Below, in pieces: positions 15,807 through 26,369 of a stretch of DNA of 64,000 nt. A program made the position numbers and the translations under genes. Position 1 is the stretch's first letter. Each line of letters opens with the position of its first letter. The notes beneath the pieces are model-generated. The model saw only the letters and a list, made by a program, of their open reading frames with translations. It did no database searches and was not told where the DNA came from. The DNA comes from Cyanobium sp. AMD-g (GTDB taxonomy: Bacteria > Cyanobacteriota > Cyanobacteriia > PCC-6307 > Cyanobiaceae): assembly GCF_024346395.1 (NCBI RefSeq), contig NZ_JAGQCW010000005.1, positions 124,001-188,000 of the forward strand. The letters run 5' to 3'.

Positions 15807-16670
15807 ATGTCTCCATCGATCCCGGTCTTTGATCCGGTCAAGTACAAGAACACAACGCGGGATCAGTGGCAGGCCGCCGCTGCGGCATGGGATCGTTGGG
15901 GGCCGACGTTGCACGCCTGGTTGGGCGAGGCAACGGAACTCATGCTGGACATGGCGCGCGTTGGTCCAGGGCAGCATGTTCTGGATGTGGCCGCCGGCGC
16001 CGGCGAGCAGACCACGGGGATGGCGCGACGGGTCGGCCCATCCGGTTCGGTCCTGGCCACCGATCTTTCGCCAGCCATTCTGGACTTTGCCCGCCAGGCC
16101 GCCCTTGAGGCTGGCCTGAAGAATGTGCAGACGCAGGTGATGGATGGCGAGAACCTGGAGTTGCCCGACGAGGCGATGGACGTGGTGGTCTCTCGCGTCG
16201 GTCTGATCTATTTCCCCGACCAGCACAGGGCGCTCACGGAGATGAAGCGTGTGCTCAAGCCGGGTGGTCGGGTGGGAGCCATCACCTACTCCTCACCGGA
16301 GAACAATGCGTTCTTCTCTGTGCCCGTGGCGATCATCCGTCGGCGTGCCGGGTTGCCACCCCCGCTCCCGGGCCAGCCCGGCCCCTTCAGCCTCGGTGCT
16401 CCAGGAGTTCTGGAGGCTGCCTATCGCCAGGCGGGGTTTCGTGACATTGAGGTTCGTGTGGTGCCTTCGCCGCTGCGGCTGCCATCCGCGGCGGAGTGTG
16501 TGCGATTCGAGCGGGAGTCGTTTGGTGCCCTGCACCAGATGCTGGCCGGTGTGCCCGAGGAGGAGCGGCCGTCGGTGTGGGAGGAGATCGAGCAGGAACT
16601 CAGGACATTCGAGGCTGCCGATGGATTCATCGGACCCTGCGAGATGGTGGTGGGGGTCGGCGTGAACTGA
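15807..16670 (+). CDS. Class I SAM-dependent methyltransferase (UbiE/MenG-like)
   Basis: A 287-residue Rossmann-fold methyltransferase. Motif I VLDVAAGAGEQT is near residues 58-69, an acidic residue ends the second strand (VLATDLSPAIL), then come MDGENLELPDEAMDVVVSR and the post-motif VLKPGGRVGAIT. Domain architecture fits ubiquinone/menaquinone-type C-methyltransferases, but many small-molecule enzymes share it, so no substrate is assigned. AAAGGCAGG upstream is a plausible ribosome binding site. Confidence 0.85.
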   Translation: MSPSIPVFDPVKYKNTTRDQWQAAAAAWDRWGPTLHAWLGEATELMLDMARVGPGQHVLDVAAGAGEQTTGMARRVGPSGSVLATDLSPAILDFARQAALEAGLKNVQTQVMDGENLELPDEAMDVVVSRVGLIYFPDQHRALTEMKRVLKPGGRVGAITYSSPENNAFFSVPVAIIRRRAGLPPPLPGQPGPFSLGAPGVLEAAYRQAGFRDIEVRVVPSPLRLPSAAECVRFERESFGALHQMLAGVPEEERPSVWEEIEQELRTFEAADGFIGPCEMVVGVGVN

Positions 16671-16690
16671 CAACCGTTGGGGCTCGGCCC

Positions 16691-16951
16691 TCAGAAAATC
16701 CCCAGCGTCTTCTTCTTGCAGTAGCCCGCCCCGATGTTCATCCAGCCCGAGAGGCAGGGCTTGCCGTTGGTGGGCCGCACCTCGTAGTAGATCGGCGAAT
16801 TGCAGTGCTGCTTGAGGTCATTCACATACCCCAGCGGACATTCGTTGTACCCCGGCAGCTTGGGGATCCGCTTCTGGGCCAGTGCCGGGTCTGCGCTCAA
16901 CAGCGGCAGGGCCAGCAGACCGGCGGCCAGGGCGAGGGGTGGTTTCGGCAT
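16691..16951 (-). CDS. Small secreted cysteine-containing protein
   Basis: An 86-residue protein with a clear signal peptide (LALAAGLLALPLLSADPALA, cleavage probably after ALA near residue 23-25). The short mature part has four cysteines (YNECPLGY, QHCNSP, KPCLSG, GYCKKK) that could form two disulphides in the periplasm. Function unknown. It lies 26 bases after a rhodanese gene on the same strand, so the two may be co-transcribed. Confidence 0.7.
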   Translation of the reverse strand: MPKPPLALAAGLLALPLLSADPALAQKRIPKLPGYNECPLGYVNDLKQHCNSPIYYEVRPTNGKPCLSGWMNIGAGYCKKKTLGIF

Positions 16952-16977
16952 CTTTCGGCTCCTCACATCCTCCGACC

Positions 16978-17562
16978 CTAGGGGCCGCTGGCCGGCGGCG
17001 CCTTCGAAACGACGGGCTCGTAGCCGCGGGGCAGCAGGTTCCAATCGGCGTTGTAGACGTGCACCCGGCGGGTGGCCTTGCCACTGGCTTCGAACGGCAG
17101 GCCGGTATGGGCCCAGGCCAGCGCACTGCCCGCCAGGTTGCGCACCTCAAACCCCCGGCCCCTGAGTTCCCTGGTGTAAATCCCGCTGCGCAGGCCGATG
17201 GTGCAGTACGGAACCACGACCCAGGAGCTGTAGCGGGCGCTGTTGCGCTCGAAGTCCTCCTTCGTGATCGCCCCCGGCAGCATCGAGACGCGCCGTTCGT
17301 GCGGTTCGCGCACATCGACCAGCACCGCCGGCCGGTCCTTGGGCCGTGCCAGCCACTCGGCCACGGTCATCTCCGGCTGGCCGGGAAACAGCAGACGCTT
17401 CATGCCCCCGTAGCGGCGCCCCACCTCCGCCGCCAGTTCGCTGTCGGTGGCGCCCGCTGCCGGCCCCCCGCGGCCCACGCCGATCCCGTGAACGGCGGCG
17501 GCGAGAGCGGCCAGGGCGGCGACGGCCAGCCGCCATCGCCGGCGCAGGCAAGGGGATGTCAT
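16978..17562 (-). CDS. Exported rhodanese-like protein
   Basis: A 194-residue protein. An N-terminal signal/anchor (LAVAALAALAAAVHGIGVG) is followed by a rhodanese domain: VLVDVREPHERR and the active-site loop YCTIGLRSG, with the catalytic cysteine in the CxxGxRS form. The domain is therefore likely active in sulphur transfer or as a redox or thiol handler in the periplasm or lumen. The C-terminal extension (HVYNADWNLLPRGYEPV) is not part of the minimal rhodanese. Confidence 0.85.
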   Translation of the reverse strand: MTSPCLRRRWRLAVAALAALAAAVHGIGVGRGGPAAGATDSELAAEVGRRYGGMKRLLFPGQPEMTVAEWLARPKDRPAVLVDVREPHERRVSMLPGAITKEDFERNSARYSSWVVVPYCTIGLRSGIYTRELRGRGFEVRNLAGSALAWAHTGLPFEASGKATRRVHVYNADWNLLPRGYEPVVSKAPPASGP

Positions 17563-17696
17563 GGCCTGGGTTCTCCCTGCACCGGCAACGTCATGGACCC
17601 AGCCTGGCGCAGGGATGGCGACAGCAGTGGTCCCCCCTGGCCCGCAGACTGATCCCGCACGACCTGCCCAGCGCGCGGGCACCCCCAACCCCAGCC

Positions 17697-19151
17697 ATGA
17701 CCGACCCAGCCCTGCCGCCGATCGCTGGTTCAGAAGCGGAGATCCTTGCCCTGGTGCAGCAGCCCGGCCCCGTGTTTCTGCCCCGCACCAACCTCAGGCT
17801 GGAGGAGATCCGTTCCGGGTTTGCCTGCGCGCTCCACATGCACCAGCCCACGATTCCAGCCGGGGCGCATGGCGAGCTGATCTCCCATCTGCAGTACATG
17901 TTCGATCACCAGGGTGAAGGAGATAACCACAACGCCGAACCCTTTGCCCAGTGCTACCGGCGCCTGGTCGACCTCCTTCCCCAGCTGATCGGGGAGGGCT
18001 GCAATCCCCGGATCATGCTGGATTATTCGGGCAATCTGCTCTGGGGCCTGGAGCAGATGGGCCGGCGCGATGTGCTTGATGCCCTCAAGCAACTCGCCTG
18101 CGATCCCGCGCTTCAGCCCCATGTGGAGTGGCTCGGCACCTTCTGGAGCCACGCCGTGGCCCCCTCCACCCCCATCCCCGATCTGAAGCTGCAGATCCTG
18201 GCCTGGCAGCACCAGTTTGCCGCCCTGTTCGGGCGGGACGCCCTGGAGCGGGTGAAAGGCTTTTCGCCCCCGGAGATGCACCTGCCCAACCATCCCGACA
18301 CGCTGTTTGAGTTCGTCAAGGCCCTCAAGGAATGTGGTTATCGCTGGCTGCTGGTGCAGGAGCACAGCGTTGAAAACCTCGATGGCACCAGCCTGTCTCA
18401 GCAGCAGAAATACCTTCCCAATCAGCTGGTGGCGCGCAACTCCAGTGGCGAGGAGATGTCGATCACGGTGTTGGTCAAGACCCAGGGCTCCGACACCAAG
18501 CTGGTGGGCCAGATGCAGCCCTGCTACGAGGCCCTGGGGCTTGGCCGGCAGCCGCTGGGGGCCACCACGGTGCCATCGCTGGTGTCGCAGATTGCCGATG
18601 GTGAGAACGGCGGCGTGATGATGAATGAGTTCCCGTCCGCCTTCCTCCAGGCCCATCACGCCATCGCCGCCAAGGGGAGTGATCAGGCCACGGTGGCGAT
18701 CAACGGCACGGAGTATCTCGAGCTGCTTGAGGCTGCCGGTGTGGCCGCCAGTGAATTCCCGACGATTCAGGCGGTGCAACAGCACAAGCTCTGGCAGCAG
18801 CTGGACGGCTCACCCACCCCCTCGGCCACCACAGCGGCCATCGCCCAGCTCCAGGCCAGCGACCCGGCCTTCTCGATGGCCGGCGCCTCCTGGACCAACG
18901 ACCTCAGCTGGGTGGAGGGCTACGCCAACGTGCTGGAGCCGATGAACCAGCTCAGCGCCCGCTTCCACCAGCTGTTCGACCCCCTGGTGGCCCAGGATCC
19001 TGGCGTGACCCGGACCCCCCGCTATCAACGGGCCTTGCTGCACCTGCTGCTGCTGGAAACCAGCTGCTTCCGCTACTGGGGCCAGGGCACCTGGACCGAT
19101 TACGCCAGCGAGATCCACCGGCGTGGCGAAGCGGCGATCGGCCACACCTAG
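17697..19151 (+). CDS. Glycoside hydrolase family 57 protein
   Basis: A 484-residue (beta/alpha)7-barrel protein of the GH57 type. It has the HMHQP motif near residues 47-51 and motifs resembling the later GH57 blocks (EWLGTFWSHAVAP and FSPPEMHLPN). GH57 enzymes act on alpha-glucans as amylases or branching enzymes; this short form without the C-terminal domains is not assigned a substrate. The ATG at 17697 gives MTDPALPPI. Confidence 0.85.
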   Translation: MTDPALPPIAGSEAEILALVQQPGPVFLPRTNLRLEEIRSGFACALHMHQPTIPAGAHGELISHLQYMFDHQGEGDNHNAEPFAQCYRRLVDLLPQLIGEGCNPRIMLDYSGNLLWGLEQMGRRDVLDALKQLACDPALQPHVEWLGTFWSHAVAPSTPIPDLKLQILAWQHQFAALFGRDALERVKGFSPPEMHLPNHPDTLFEFVKALKECGYRWLLVQEHSVENLDGTSLSQQQKYLPNQLVARNSSGEEMSITVLVKTQGSDTKLVGQMQPCYEALGLGRQPLGATTVPSLVSQIADGENGGVMMNEFPSAFLQAHHAIAAKGSDQATVAINGTEYLELLEAAGVAASEFPTIQAVQQHKLWQQLDGSPTPSATTAAIAQLQASDPAFSMAGASWTNDLSWVEGYANVLEPMNQLSARFHQLFDPLVAQDPGVTRTPRYQRALLHLLLLETSCFRYWGQGTWTDYASEIHRRGEAAIGHT

Positions 19152-19160
19152 CCGGTGCGA

Positions 19161-19949
19161 TCAGAGCGGATCGTCCTGCCCTGACGTTTCCCTGCCGAGC
19201 GCAGCCACCTCCGGGAAGTATTTCGCCATGCAGGCATCGCAGACGCCGTGGGAGAACTCCACGTTGTCGTGGCTCTTGATGAACGCCTCCACCGTCCCCC
19301 AGTAGCCCTGGTCGTTGCGGATGCCCTTGCAGTAGGAGCAGATCGGGATCAGCTGCTCCATCACATCGATGCGCTGCAGGGCAGCGGCGAGTTGATCGGA
19401 GACCCGCTTCAGCTCCAGCTGCAGCACCACCTGATGGGCCAGGGTCTCCAGCGATCGGATCTGCAGGTCGCTGAGGTCGCGGGGGCGGCGATCGATGACG
19501 CAGAGCGAGCCGATCCTGGCGCCGGAGGGTGTGCAGAGCGGCACTCCGGCGTAGAAGACGATGTTGGGTTCGCTGCAGACCAGGGCGTTGTCGCTGAAGC
19601 GTTCGTCCTCCCGGGCATCCTTCACCACCAGGGTGCGGTCGCCGAGGATGGCGTGGGCACAGAAGGACACATCGCGGCTCGTTTCGCTGACATCCAGCCC
19701 CACCTTGGATTTGAACCACTGCCGATCAGCGTCCACCAGGCTGATCAGGGCGATGGGCACATCGCACAGCTGGGCGGCCAGAAAGGTGATCTCGTCGTAC
19801 GACTGCTCGGCGTCCGTATCAAGGATGCGGTAGTCCTTCAGGGCCTCCAGCCGTGCCGCCTCGCGGGGAGCCACTTTCGCGGGCATGGGCAGCCTGATCA
19901 CCTGATCAAACGTTCGCAGGCTGCCGCGACGCACTTGAAGGCGGTTCAC
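19161..19949 (-). CDS. GAF domain sensor protein with cysteine-rich tail
   Basis: A 262-residue protein with one GAF domain (about residues 35-190: [47 protein letters not shown]). A short coiled segment and a C-terminal module with paired CxxC (ICSYCKG and GVCDACM) follow. That tail occurs at the end of several bacterial signalling proteins and may bind metal. No kinase or output domain is present. A start at the [10 protein letters not shown] methionine (19886) is as likely. It lies tail-to-tail with the GH57 gene and head-to-head with the hybrid kinase. Confidence 0.82.
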   Translation of the reverse strand: MNRLQVRRGSLRTFDQVIRLPMPAKVAPREAARLEALKDYRILDTDAEQSYDEITFLAAQLCDVPIALISLVDADRQWFKSKVGLDVSETSRDVSFCAHAILGDRTLVVKDAREDERFSDNALVCSEPNIVFYAGVPLCTPSGARIGSLCVIDRRPRDLSDLQIRSLETLAHQVVLQLELKRVSDQLAAALQRIDVMEQLIPICSYCKGIRNDQGYWGTVEAFIKSHDNVEFSHGVCDACMAKYFPEVAALGRETSGQDDPL

Positions 19950-19995
19950 ATCTCCTCATCCCCCCGGCGGCTGGTGCCCGGTCCGAGGCGATCGG

Positions 19996-21930
<1,935 letters not shown>

Positions 21931-21939
21931 GGGCCTGCC

Positions 21940-22152
21940 TCAGGGCAGGGTGAAGCCGGAGGTGTTCAGGTGCTTGAGGTCGAGCATGACCACCGTGATC
22001 CAGACCAGCAGGGCCAGACCACCGAGCGAGCCGATCACCGCCACCAGGCCCACGATCACCGACCTGGAGGAACCGCTGTCGTTTGGCACGGGTACGGAGC
22101 AAGCTTGGGCCACTTTCCCATGGCCCGGCCAGGGCCGCGCCGGGGTCCTCAT
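21940..22152 (-). CDS. Small single-span membrane protein, antiporter operon
   Basis: A 70-residue protein with one hydrophobic helix (VIVGLVAVIGSLGGLALLVW). Its ATG overlaps the TGA of the upstream antiporter gene (ATGA at 22152-22149), suggesting coupled translation and perhaps an accessory role. Function not known. Confidence 0.6.
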   Translation of the reverse strand: MRTPARPWPGHGKVAQACSVPVPNDSGSSRSVIVGLVAVIGSLGGLALLVWITVVMLDLKHLNTSGFTLP

Positions 22153-23522
22153 CCGACCGCCTCGGCCCCCTCGCCGGCATCAGCCAGCACCAACCGCAGC
22201 AGCACCGGCGCCAGGAAGGTGGTGCCCATGACCATCAGCAGGATCGCCGCCTCCAGCGACGGCCCCAGCACCCCGGTCTGGGTGCCCAGCCCCAGGAAGA
22301 TCAGGCCCACCTCACCCCGGGGCATCATCCCCAGCCCCACCGCCAGCCGGTTGGTGGGCCCGCTGCTGAGGTAGCTCCAGCCGGCCGCCACCTTGCTGAC
22401 CACGGCGGCCGCCAGCAGGAAGCCCGCCATCACCAGCCCCTCGTGGTTGGCGGCGTTGAAGGGGTTGAGCACCGACAGGTCCATGCCGCTGCCGATCAGC
22501 ACGAAGAACACCGTGGCGAACAGCGCCACCAGGGGCTTCACCGCCTCCTCGATCGCGTGCCGGTGCCGGGAGCCGCTGAGGATCAGGCCGCCGGCGAAGG
22601 CCCCCAGGGCCGCCTCCAGCCCGAAGGCCTGGGCGGCGAAGCAGGCCAGGGACAGCACCAGGAAGGCTGCCACCACCACCTCGCCCGGGGCCTTGAGGCG
22701 GTCCAGCAGCCCGTCGAAGGGGGGTGCGGCGGTGCGGCTGAGGAAAAGGGCCACCACCACGAACACCGCGGCCGCGGCGATCAGCTTCAGGATCGGGCCG
22801 AGGCTGAAGCCTTCGCCGCCGGCCAGGGCCACCACCACGGCCAGGATCACGATGCCGAGGATGTCGTCGAGCACGGCGGCGCCGATCACCGTCTGCCCCT
22901 CCCGGGTGCGCAGGAACTTCAGCTCCCCCAGCACGCTGGCGGTGATGCCGATGCTGGTGGCGGTCATGGCGGCACCGGCGAAGATCGCCGGCAGCAGGGG
23001 AACGCCGAACAGGAACTGCAGGCCGAAGGTGCCCAGGGCAAAGGGCAGCACCACCCCGGTGAGCGCCACCGTGATCGCCTGGCCCCCCACCGCCATCAGC
23101 TCGTCGAGTTCGCTCTCCAGGCCGGTGAGGAACAGCAGGGCCAGCAGGCCGATCTTGGCCACCGCCTGCAGGTTGGTGAAGCCCTGGTCGTAGATCTCCT
23201 TCACCTGGTCGGGGCCCACGTGGGCCAGGGCGGCGATCGTGCCCTCGGCAAGGGCGTTGAGCTGGCCGCCCAGCTCCGGCGCCAGGATCAGGTGCAGCCC
23301 CGACACGCCGATCAGCACCCCCGCCACCAGCTCGCCGAGGATGGCCGGCAGGCGGAAGCGCACCATCAGCTCCGCCAGGGCCCGGGCGGCGAACAGGATC
23401 ACGATGAAGCGGCCCACCTCGATCAGGGTCTCGGCCGCTTCGATCTGGTGGCCCCCGGTCGCGAGCAGCAGGGGGGACATGTCCATGGCGGGCCGGCTGG
23501 GGCGATGCCGAAATCCTTTCAT
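22149..23522 (-). CDS. Cation:proton antiporter (CPA2 / NhaS3-like)
   Basis: A 457-residue inner-membrane antiporter with about 12 helices. CPA2 marks are LPAILGELVAGVLIG in the first half, LFLTGLESELDEL, and the AVLDDILGIVIL segment with the paired aspartates used for ion binding; GEVGLIFLGLG lies near the end. No C-terminal TrkA-N domain is present, as in cyanobacterial Na+/H+ antiporters. ATG at 23486 (MDMSPLL) may be the true start. It is translationally coupled to the small membrane protein downstream. Confidence 0.88.
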   Translation of the reverse strand: MKGFRHRPSRPAMDMSPLLLATGGHQIEAAETLIEVGRFIVILFAARALAELMVRFRLPAILGELVAGVLIGVSGLHLILAPELGGQLNALAEGTIAALAHVGPDQVKEIYDQGFTNLQAVAKIGLLALLFLTGLESELDELMAVGGQAITVALTGVVLPFALGTFGLQFLFGVPLLPAIFAGAAMTATSIGITASVLGELKFLRTREGQTVIGAAVLDDILGIVILAVVVALAGGEGFSLGPILKLIAAAAVFVVVALFLSRTAAPPFDGLLDRLKAPGEVVVAAFLVLSLACFAAQAFGLEAALGAFAGGLILSGSRHRHAIEEAVKPLVALFATVFFVLIGSGMDLSVLNPFNAANHEGLVMAGFLLAAAVVSKVAAGWSYLSSGPTNRLAVGLGMMPRGEVGLIFLGLGTQTGVLGPSLEAAILLMVMGTTFLAPVLLRLVLADAGEGAEAVG

Positions 23523-23634
23523 CCCCTTGTGGGGGACGGGCCCGGCATCAGCGGATCGGGATCAGCGGGCACGGCGAACGGCGGGCGCCGGCCCAGACAG
23601 ACTGAAGGGCCAACCGGTCCCGGAGCCTGCAGCG

Positions 23635-23838
23635 ATGGCAAGGTTCAGGCGCGCAACGCGGCAACGGCTCCGGGGTCGGCTCCGGCCCGGTGACGTCCCA
23701 CCGGAGGGCCGGCCGGCGATCTCCTGGGGCGTGGTCGTGGCGGTTGGTCTGCTGCTGGCCGGGGTGCCGATGCTGCTCTTCAACCAGCAGCATTCGGGTG
23801 ATCCGCTCAAGATCCGCCGCGAACTGCGCAAGTTCTGA
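23635..23838 (+). CDS. Small single-span membrane protein (PAM68-like fragment or relative)
   Basis: A 67-residue protein: basic N-terminus, one transmembrane helix (ISWGVVVAVGLLLAGVPMLL, about residues 29-48), then a short tail ending GDPLKIRRELRKF. The size and tail suggest a cyanobacterial conserved small protein; the PAM68-like label is a guess. It is divergent from the antiporter gene, and the phosphatase gene begins 12 bases downstream. Confidence 0.5.
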   Translation: MARFRRATRQRLRGRLRPGDVPPEGRPAISWGVVVAVGLLLAGVPMLLFNQQHSGDPLKIRRELRKF

Positions 23839-23850
23839 GCCCGACGCCCC

Positions 23851-24819
23851 GTGACCCTGTCCCTCCGCCGCCGCTGGTTCCTGCTCCTGCTGGGGGGGCT
23901 GGTCGCCGCCACCCTGCTGGCCGGCCTGGCGGGCTGGGCCGGCGCCCGGCCGGAGGATCCGCTGCCTTCCTGGAATCCGGGGGCGGCCCGCGACGGCATC
24001 CTCGGCTTCGTCCGCCAGACCACCGACCCCGCCAGCTCCGGGTTCGTGCCGCCCGCCGAGCGCATCGCCACCTTCGACCAGGACGGCACCCTGTGGGTGG
24101 AGCAACCCGTTTACCCGCAGGTGCGCTTCATTCTGGAGAAGGTGCCCGGAGCGGTGACCACCCGCCAGGAGCTGGAGCGGCTGGCCGTCACCGCCCTCAG
24201 CGGCATGCCCCTGGACACCTTCAAGGCCGATGTGCGCCAGTGGCTGACCACGGCCCGCCACCCCCGCTGGCAGCGCCCCTACACCGAACTCACCTACCAG
24301 CCGATGCAGGAGCTGCTCCGCTATCTGCGCGCCAACGGCTACAAGACCTACATCGTCACCGGCGGCGGCCAGGACTTCGTGCGTGTCTATGCCGAGGGGG
24401 TGTATGGCATCCCGCCGGAGCAGGTGGTCGGCAGTGCCGGCGCCACCCGCTACGGCTACGACAGCCAGGGCCGGCCGTTCCTCACCAAGGAGCCCCGGCT
24501 GCTGCTCAACGACAATGACGCCGGCAAGCCGGAAGGCATCCAGCTGATGATCGGCCGGCGGCCCATCGCCGCCTTCGGCAACTCCACCGGCGACCGGCAG
24601 ATGCTGGAGTACACCAAGGCCGGCGACGGCGCGCGTCTGGCGATGCTGGTGCTGCACGATGACGCCCGCCGCGAGTATGCCTACGGTCCGGCCCTGGGGT
24701 TGCCGGACACCCGGGTGGGCCGGTTCACCCAGGCGCTCCACGACGAATCCCGCCGGCAGGGATGGATCGTGATCAGCATGAAGAACGACTGGAAGCGGAT
24801 CTTTGCGTTTGAGCGTTGA
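23851..24819 (+). CDS. Exported HAD-superfamily phosphatase-like protein
   Basis: A 322-residue protein with a GTG start. The N-terminal helix (FLLLLGGLVAATLLAGLAG) acts as a signal or anchor. The HAD core follows: motif I FDQDGTLW (nucleophile Asp near 76), motif II TGGGQDF, motif III lysine in GKPEGIQ, and motif IV GNSTGDRQML. All four motifs are intact, so phosphohydrolase activity is likely, in the periplasm. The substrate is unknown. Confidence 0.85.
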   Translation: MTLSLRRRWFLLLLGGLVAATLLAGLAGWAGARPEDPLPSWNPGAARDGILGFVRQTTDPASSGFVPPAERIATFDQDGTLWVEQPVYPQVRFILEKVPGAVTTRQELERLAVTALSGMPLDTFKADVRQWLTTARHPRWQRPYTELTYQPMQELLRYLRANGYKTYIVTGGGQDFVRVYAEGVYGIPPEQVVGSAGATRYGYDSQGRPFLTKEPRLLLNDNDAGKPEGIQLMIGRRPIAAFGNSTGDRQMLEYTKAGDGARLAMLVLHDDARREYAYGPALGLPDTRVGRFTQALHDESRRQGWIVISMKNDWKRIFAFER

Positions 24820-24884
24820 CGGGCGAACCTTGATGGCCCAGATCCCCACTGCGGCCTAGGGTCGAAGTCAGTCGATCCGCCGCC

Positions 24885-25352
24885 ATGAAAGCCCTGGCCG
24901 TTTCCCTGCTCAGTGCCTCGCTCGCCTTCGGTGCCGGCTCCGCCGCCCAGGCCCAGCAGCGCTGCACCTTCCTGCAGCCGATCGGTGGCAACGGCACCAC
25001 CCCGATCGTCTCCAAGCGGGTCGGGGCCGCCAAGTTGATCGGCAAGGAGAACTGGAACACCGACTTCATCGTCGATCGCCCCTACAGCAGCTTCAAGTTC
25101 TTTTTCACGGCCAATTCCTCCGACGCCAACGCCAAGTACCCGGTGAGTGGCTTCATGAAGTTCAGCGATGGCAGCAATCTGCAGGTGATCAACGAGGTCA
25201 TGAACCCGCCGATCGGCACCGGCCGGATGTTCGGCCCCTTCCCCGCCATCCCCGGCAAGCAGGCCAGCCAGATGAACTTCAAGGTGGGCGCCAGCAGTGA
25301 CCCCGGCGCCCTGGGCTTCAGCTACCGGATCTCGGTGCAGGGCTGCCAGTAG
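24885..25352 (+). CDS. Secreted protein of unknown function
   Basis: A 155-residue protein. A signal peptide with AQA cleavage (near residue 23) is followed by a beta-rich mature domain with two cysteines (QQRCTF and the final QGCQ) that could close the fold. No family recognised. A second secreted protein gene starts 11 bases later. Confidence 0.75.
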   Translation: MKALAVSLLSASLAFGAGSAAQAQQRCTFLQPIGGNGTTPIVSKRVGAAKLIGKENWNTDFIVDRPYSSFKFFFTANSSDANAKYPVSGFMKFSDGSNLQVINEVMNPPIGTGRMFGPFPAIPGKQASQMNFKVGASSDPGALGFSYRISVQGCQ

Positions 25353-25363
25353 GTCCCGCTGCG

Positions 25364-26206
25364 ATGCTGCTGCCCCTGCTGCTGGCCCTCTCCCCGGCCC
25401 CCGGTCCGGTGATCACCAACGGGCCGGTGGTGGCCGTGCTGGAGAACCGTCGCCAGCCGAAGCCCGATGGCATGGATGAGGTCCAGCCGGTGGCCACCGT
25501 GCGGGTGGAGGGGAAAGTGGTCGGACAGCTGATGGGGGCGCTGCGGATCGGCCCCGGCAGCATCGATTCGGTGCTGCAGGTGGTGGAGATGGATCCGGCC
25601 AATCCCTACCCGGAGGTGCTGCTCTCCTCGTTCACCGGCGGAGCCCACTGCTGCAACGACACCCGGGTGCTCACCAGCAGCCGCGACGGCCGCCGCTGGT
25701 TCGAGGTGCGCCGCGACCCGGTGAACGGCGGCCCCAATGGCGCCAGCGACCCGCTGGGCAACGGCCGCTTCCTGCTGGTGGATGTGGACAATCGCTTCCT
25801 GTACCAGTTCGCCAGCTACGCCGGCAGCAGCGCCCCCAGCCAGATCTGGCAGCTGAACGGCTCCCGCTTCCTCGACATCAGCCATCGCCCCCAGGTGCTG
25901 CCCCTGCACCGGCGCCGGCTGCAGGAGATGGAGAGCTGGTTCAAGCAGCCCGCCGATCAGCGCCCGGAGGCCAACGGTTTCCTGGCGGCCTGGGTGGCCA
26001 CCAAGGCGCTGGTGGGGGAGTTCGACAGCGGCTGGAAGCGGATGCTGGGCGTTTACGACCGCCGCTCCGACTGGGGGCTGACCTCCTGCCAGGCCGGCTA
26101 CAACGCCAAGGGGGACTGCCGGCAACCGGAGAAGCGCTACCCCGATTTCCCTGCGGCGATGCGGGCTTTCCTGCACCGCACGGGTTACCTGCCGGCGGCG
26201 CCCTGA
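25364..26206 (+). CDS. Secreted protein of unknown function
   Basis: A 280-residue protein with a short hydrophobic start (LLPLLLALSPAPGPV). The mature part has a beta-propeller-like or lipocalin-like look (VLLSSFTGGAHCCNDTRVL, LVDVDNRFLYQFASYAG) and a helical C-terminus (RYPDFPAAMRAFLHRTGYLP) like the one in DUF1311/lysozyme-inhibitor neighbours. No confident family. Follows the previous secreted protein by 11 bases. Confidence 0.75.
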   Translation: MLLPLLLALSPAPGPVITNGPVVAVLENRRQPKPDGMDEVQPVATVRVEGKVVGQLMGALRIGPGSIDSVLQVVEMDPANPYPEVLLSSFTGGAHCCNDTRVLTSSRDGRRWFEVRRDPVNGGPNGASDPLGNGRFLLVDVDNRFLYQFASYAGSSAPSQIWQLNGSRFLDISHRPQVLPLHRRRLQEMESWFKQPADQRPEANGFLAAWVATKALVGEFDSGWKRMLGVYDRRSDWGLTSCQAGYNAKGDCRQPEKRYPDFPAAMRAFLHRTGYLPAAP

Positions 26207-26207
26207 T

Positions 26208-26306
26208 TCAGCCCAGGAAGGTCATGGTCAGGCTCACCAGGGCCAGGCCGGTGAGGCCGGTGGCGGTCAGCAGTCCGATGGATCGGTGCACGGGCGTCTC
26301 CCTCAT
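26208..26306 (-). CDS. 32-residue putative membrane peptide
   Basis: A short minus-strand frame reads MRETPVHRSIGLL, then a hydrophobic stretch to TMTFLG and a TGA. Residues 10-31 could form one transmembrane helix, the size of small cyanobacterial photosynthetic subunits, but it matches none I know. There is no strong ribosome binding site; AAGGA lies about 19 bases upstream. Confidence 0.35.
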   Translation of the reverse strand: MRETPVHRSIGLLTATGLTGLALVSLTMTFLG

Positions 26307-26369
26307 GGGCCGAAATGTAGAGCAATCCTTAAGACGCGCAATCGTTCCGGCCTGGCCCGCAGCAATCCG

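Noticed and set aside
22083-23693. Plus-strand open frame of about 536 codons
   Set aside because: Antisense to the antiporter, with His/Gln/Gly-rich low-complexity sequence; a shadow frame.
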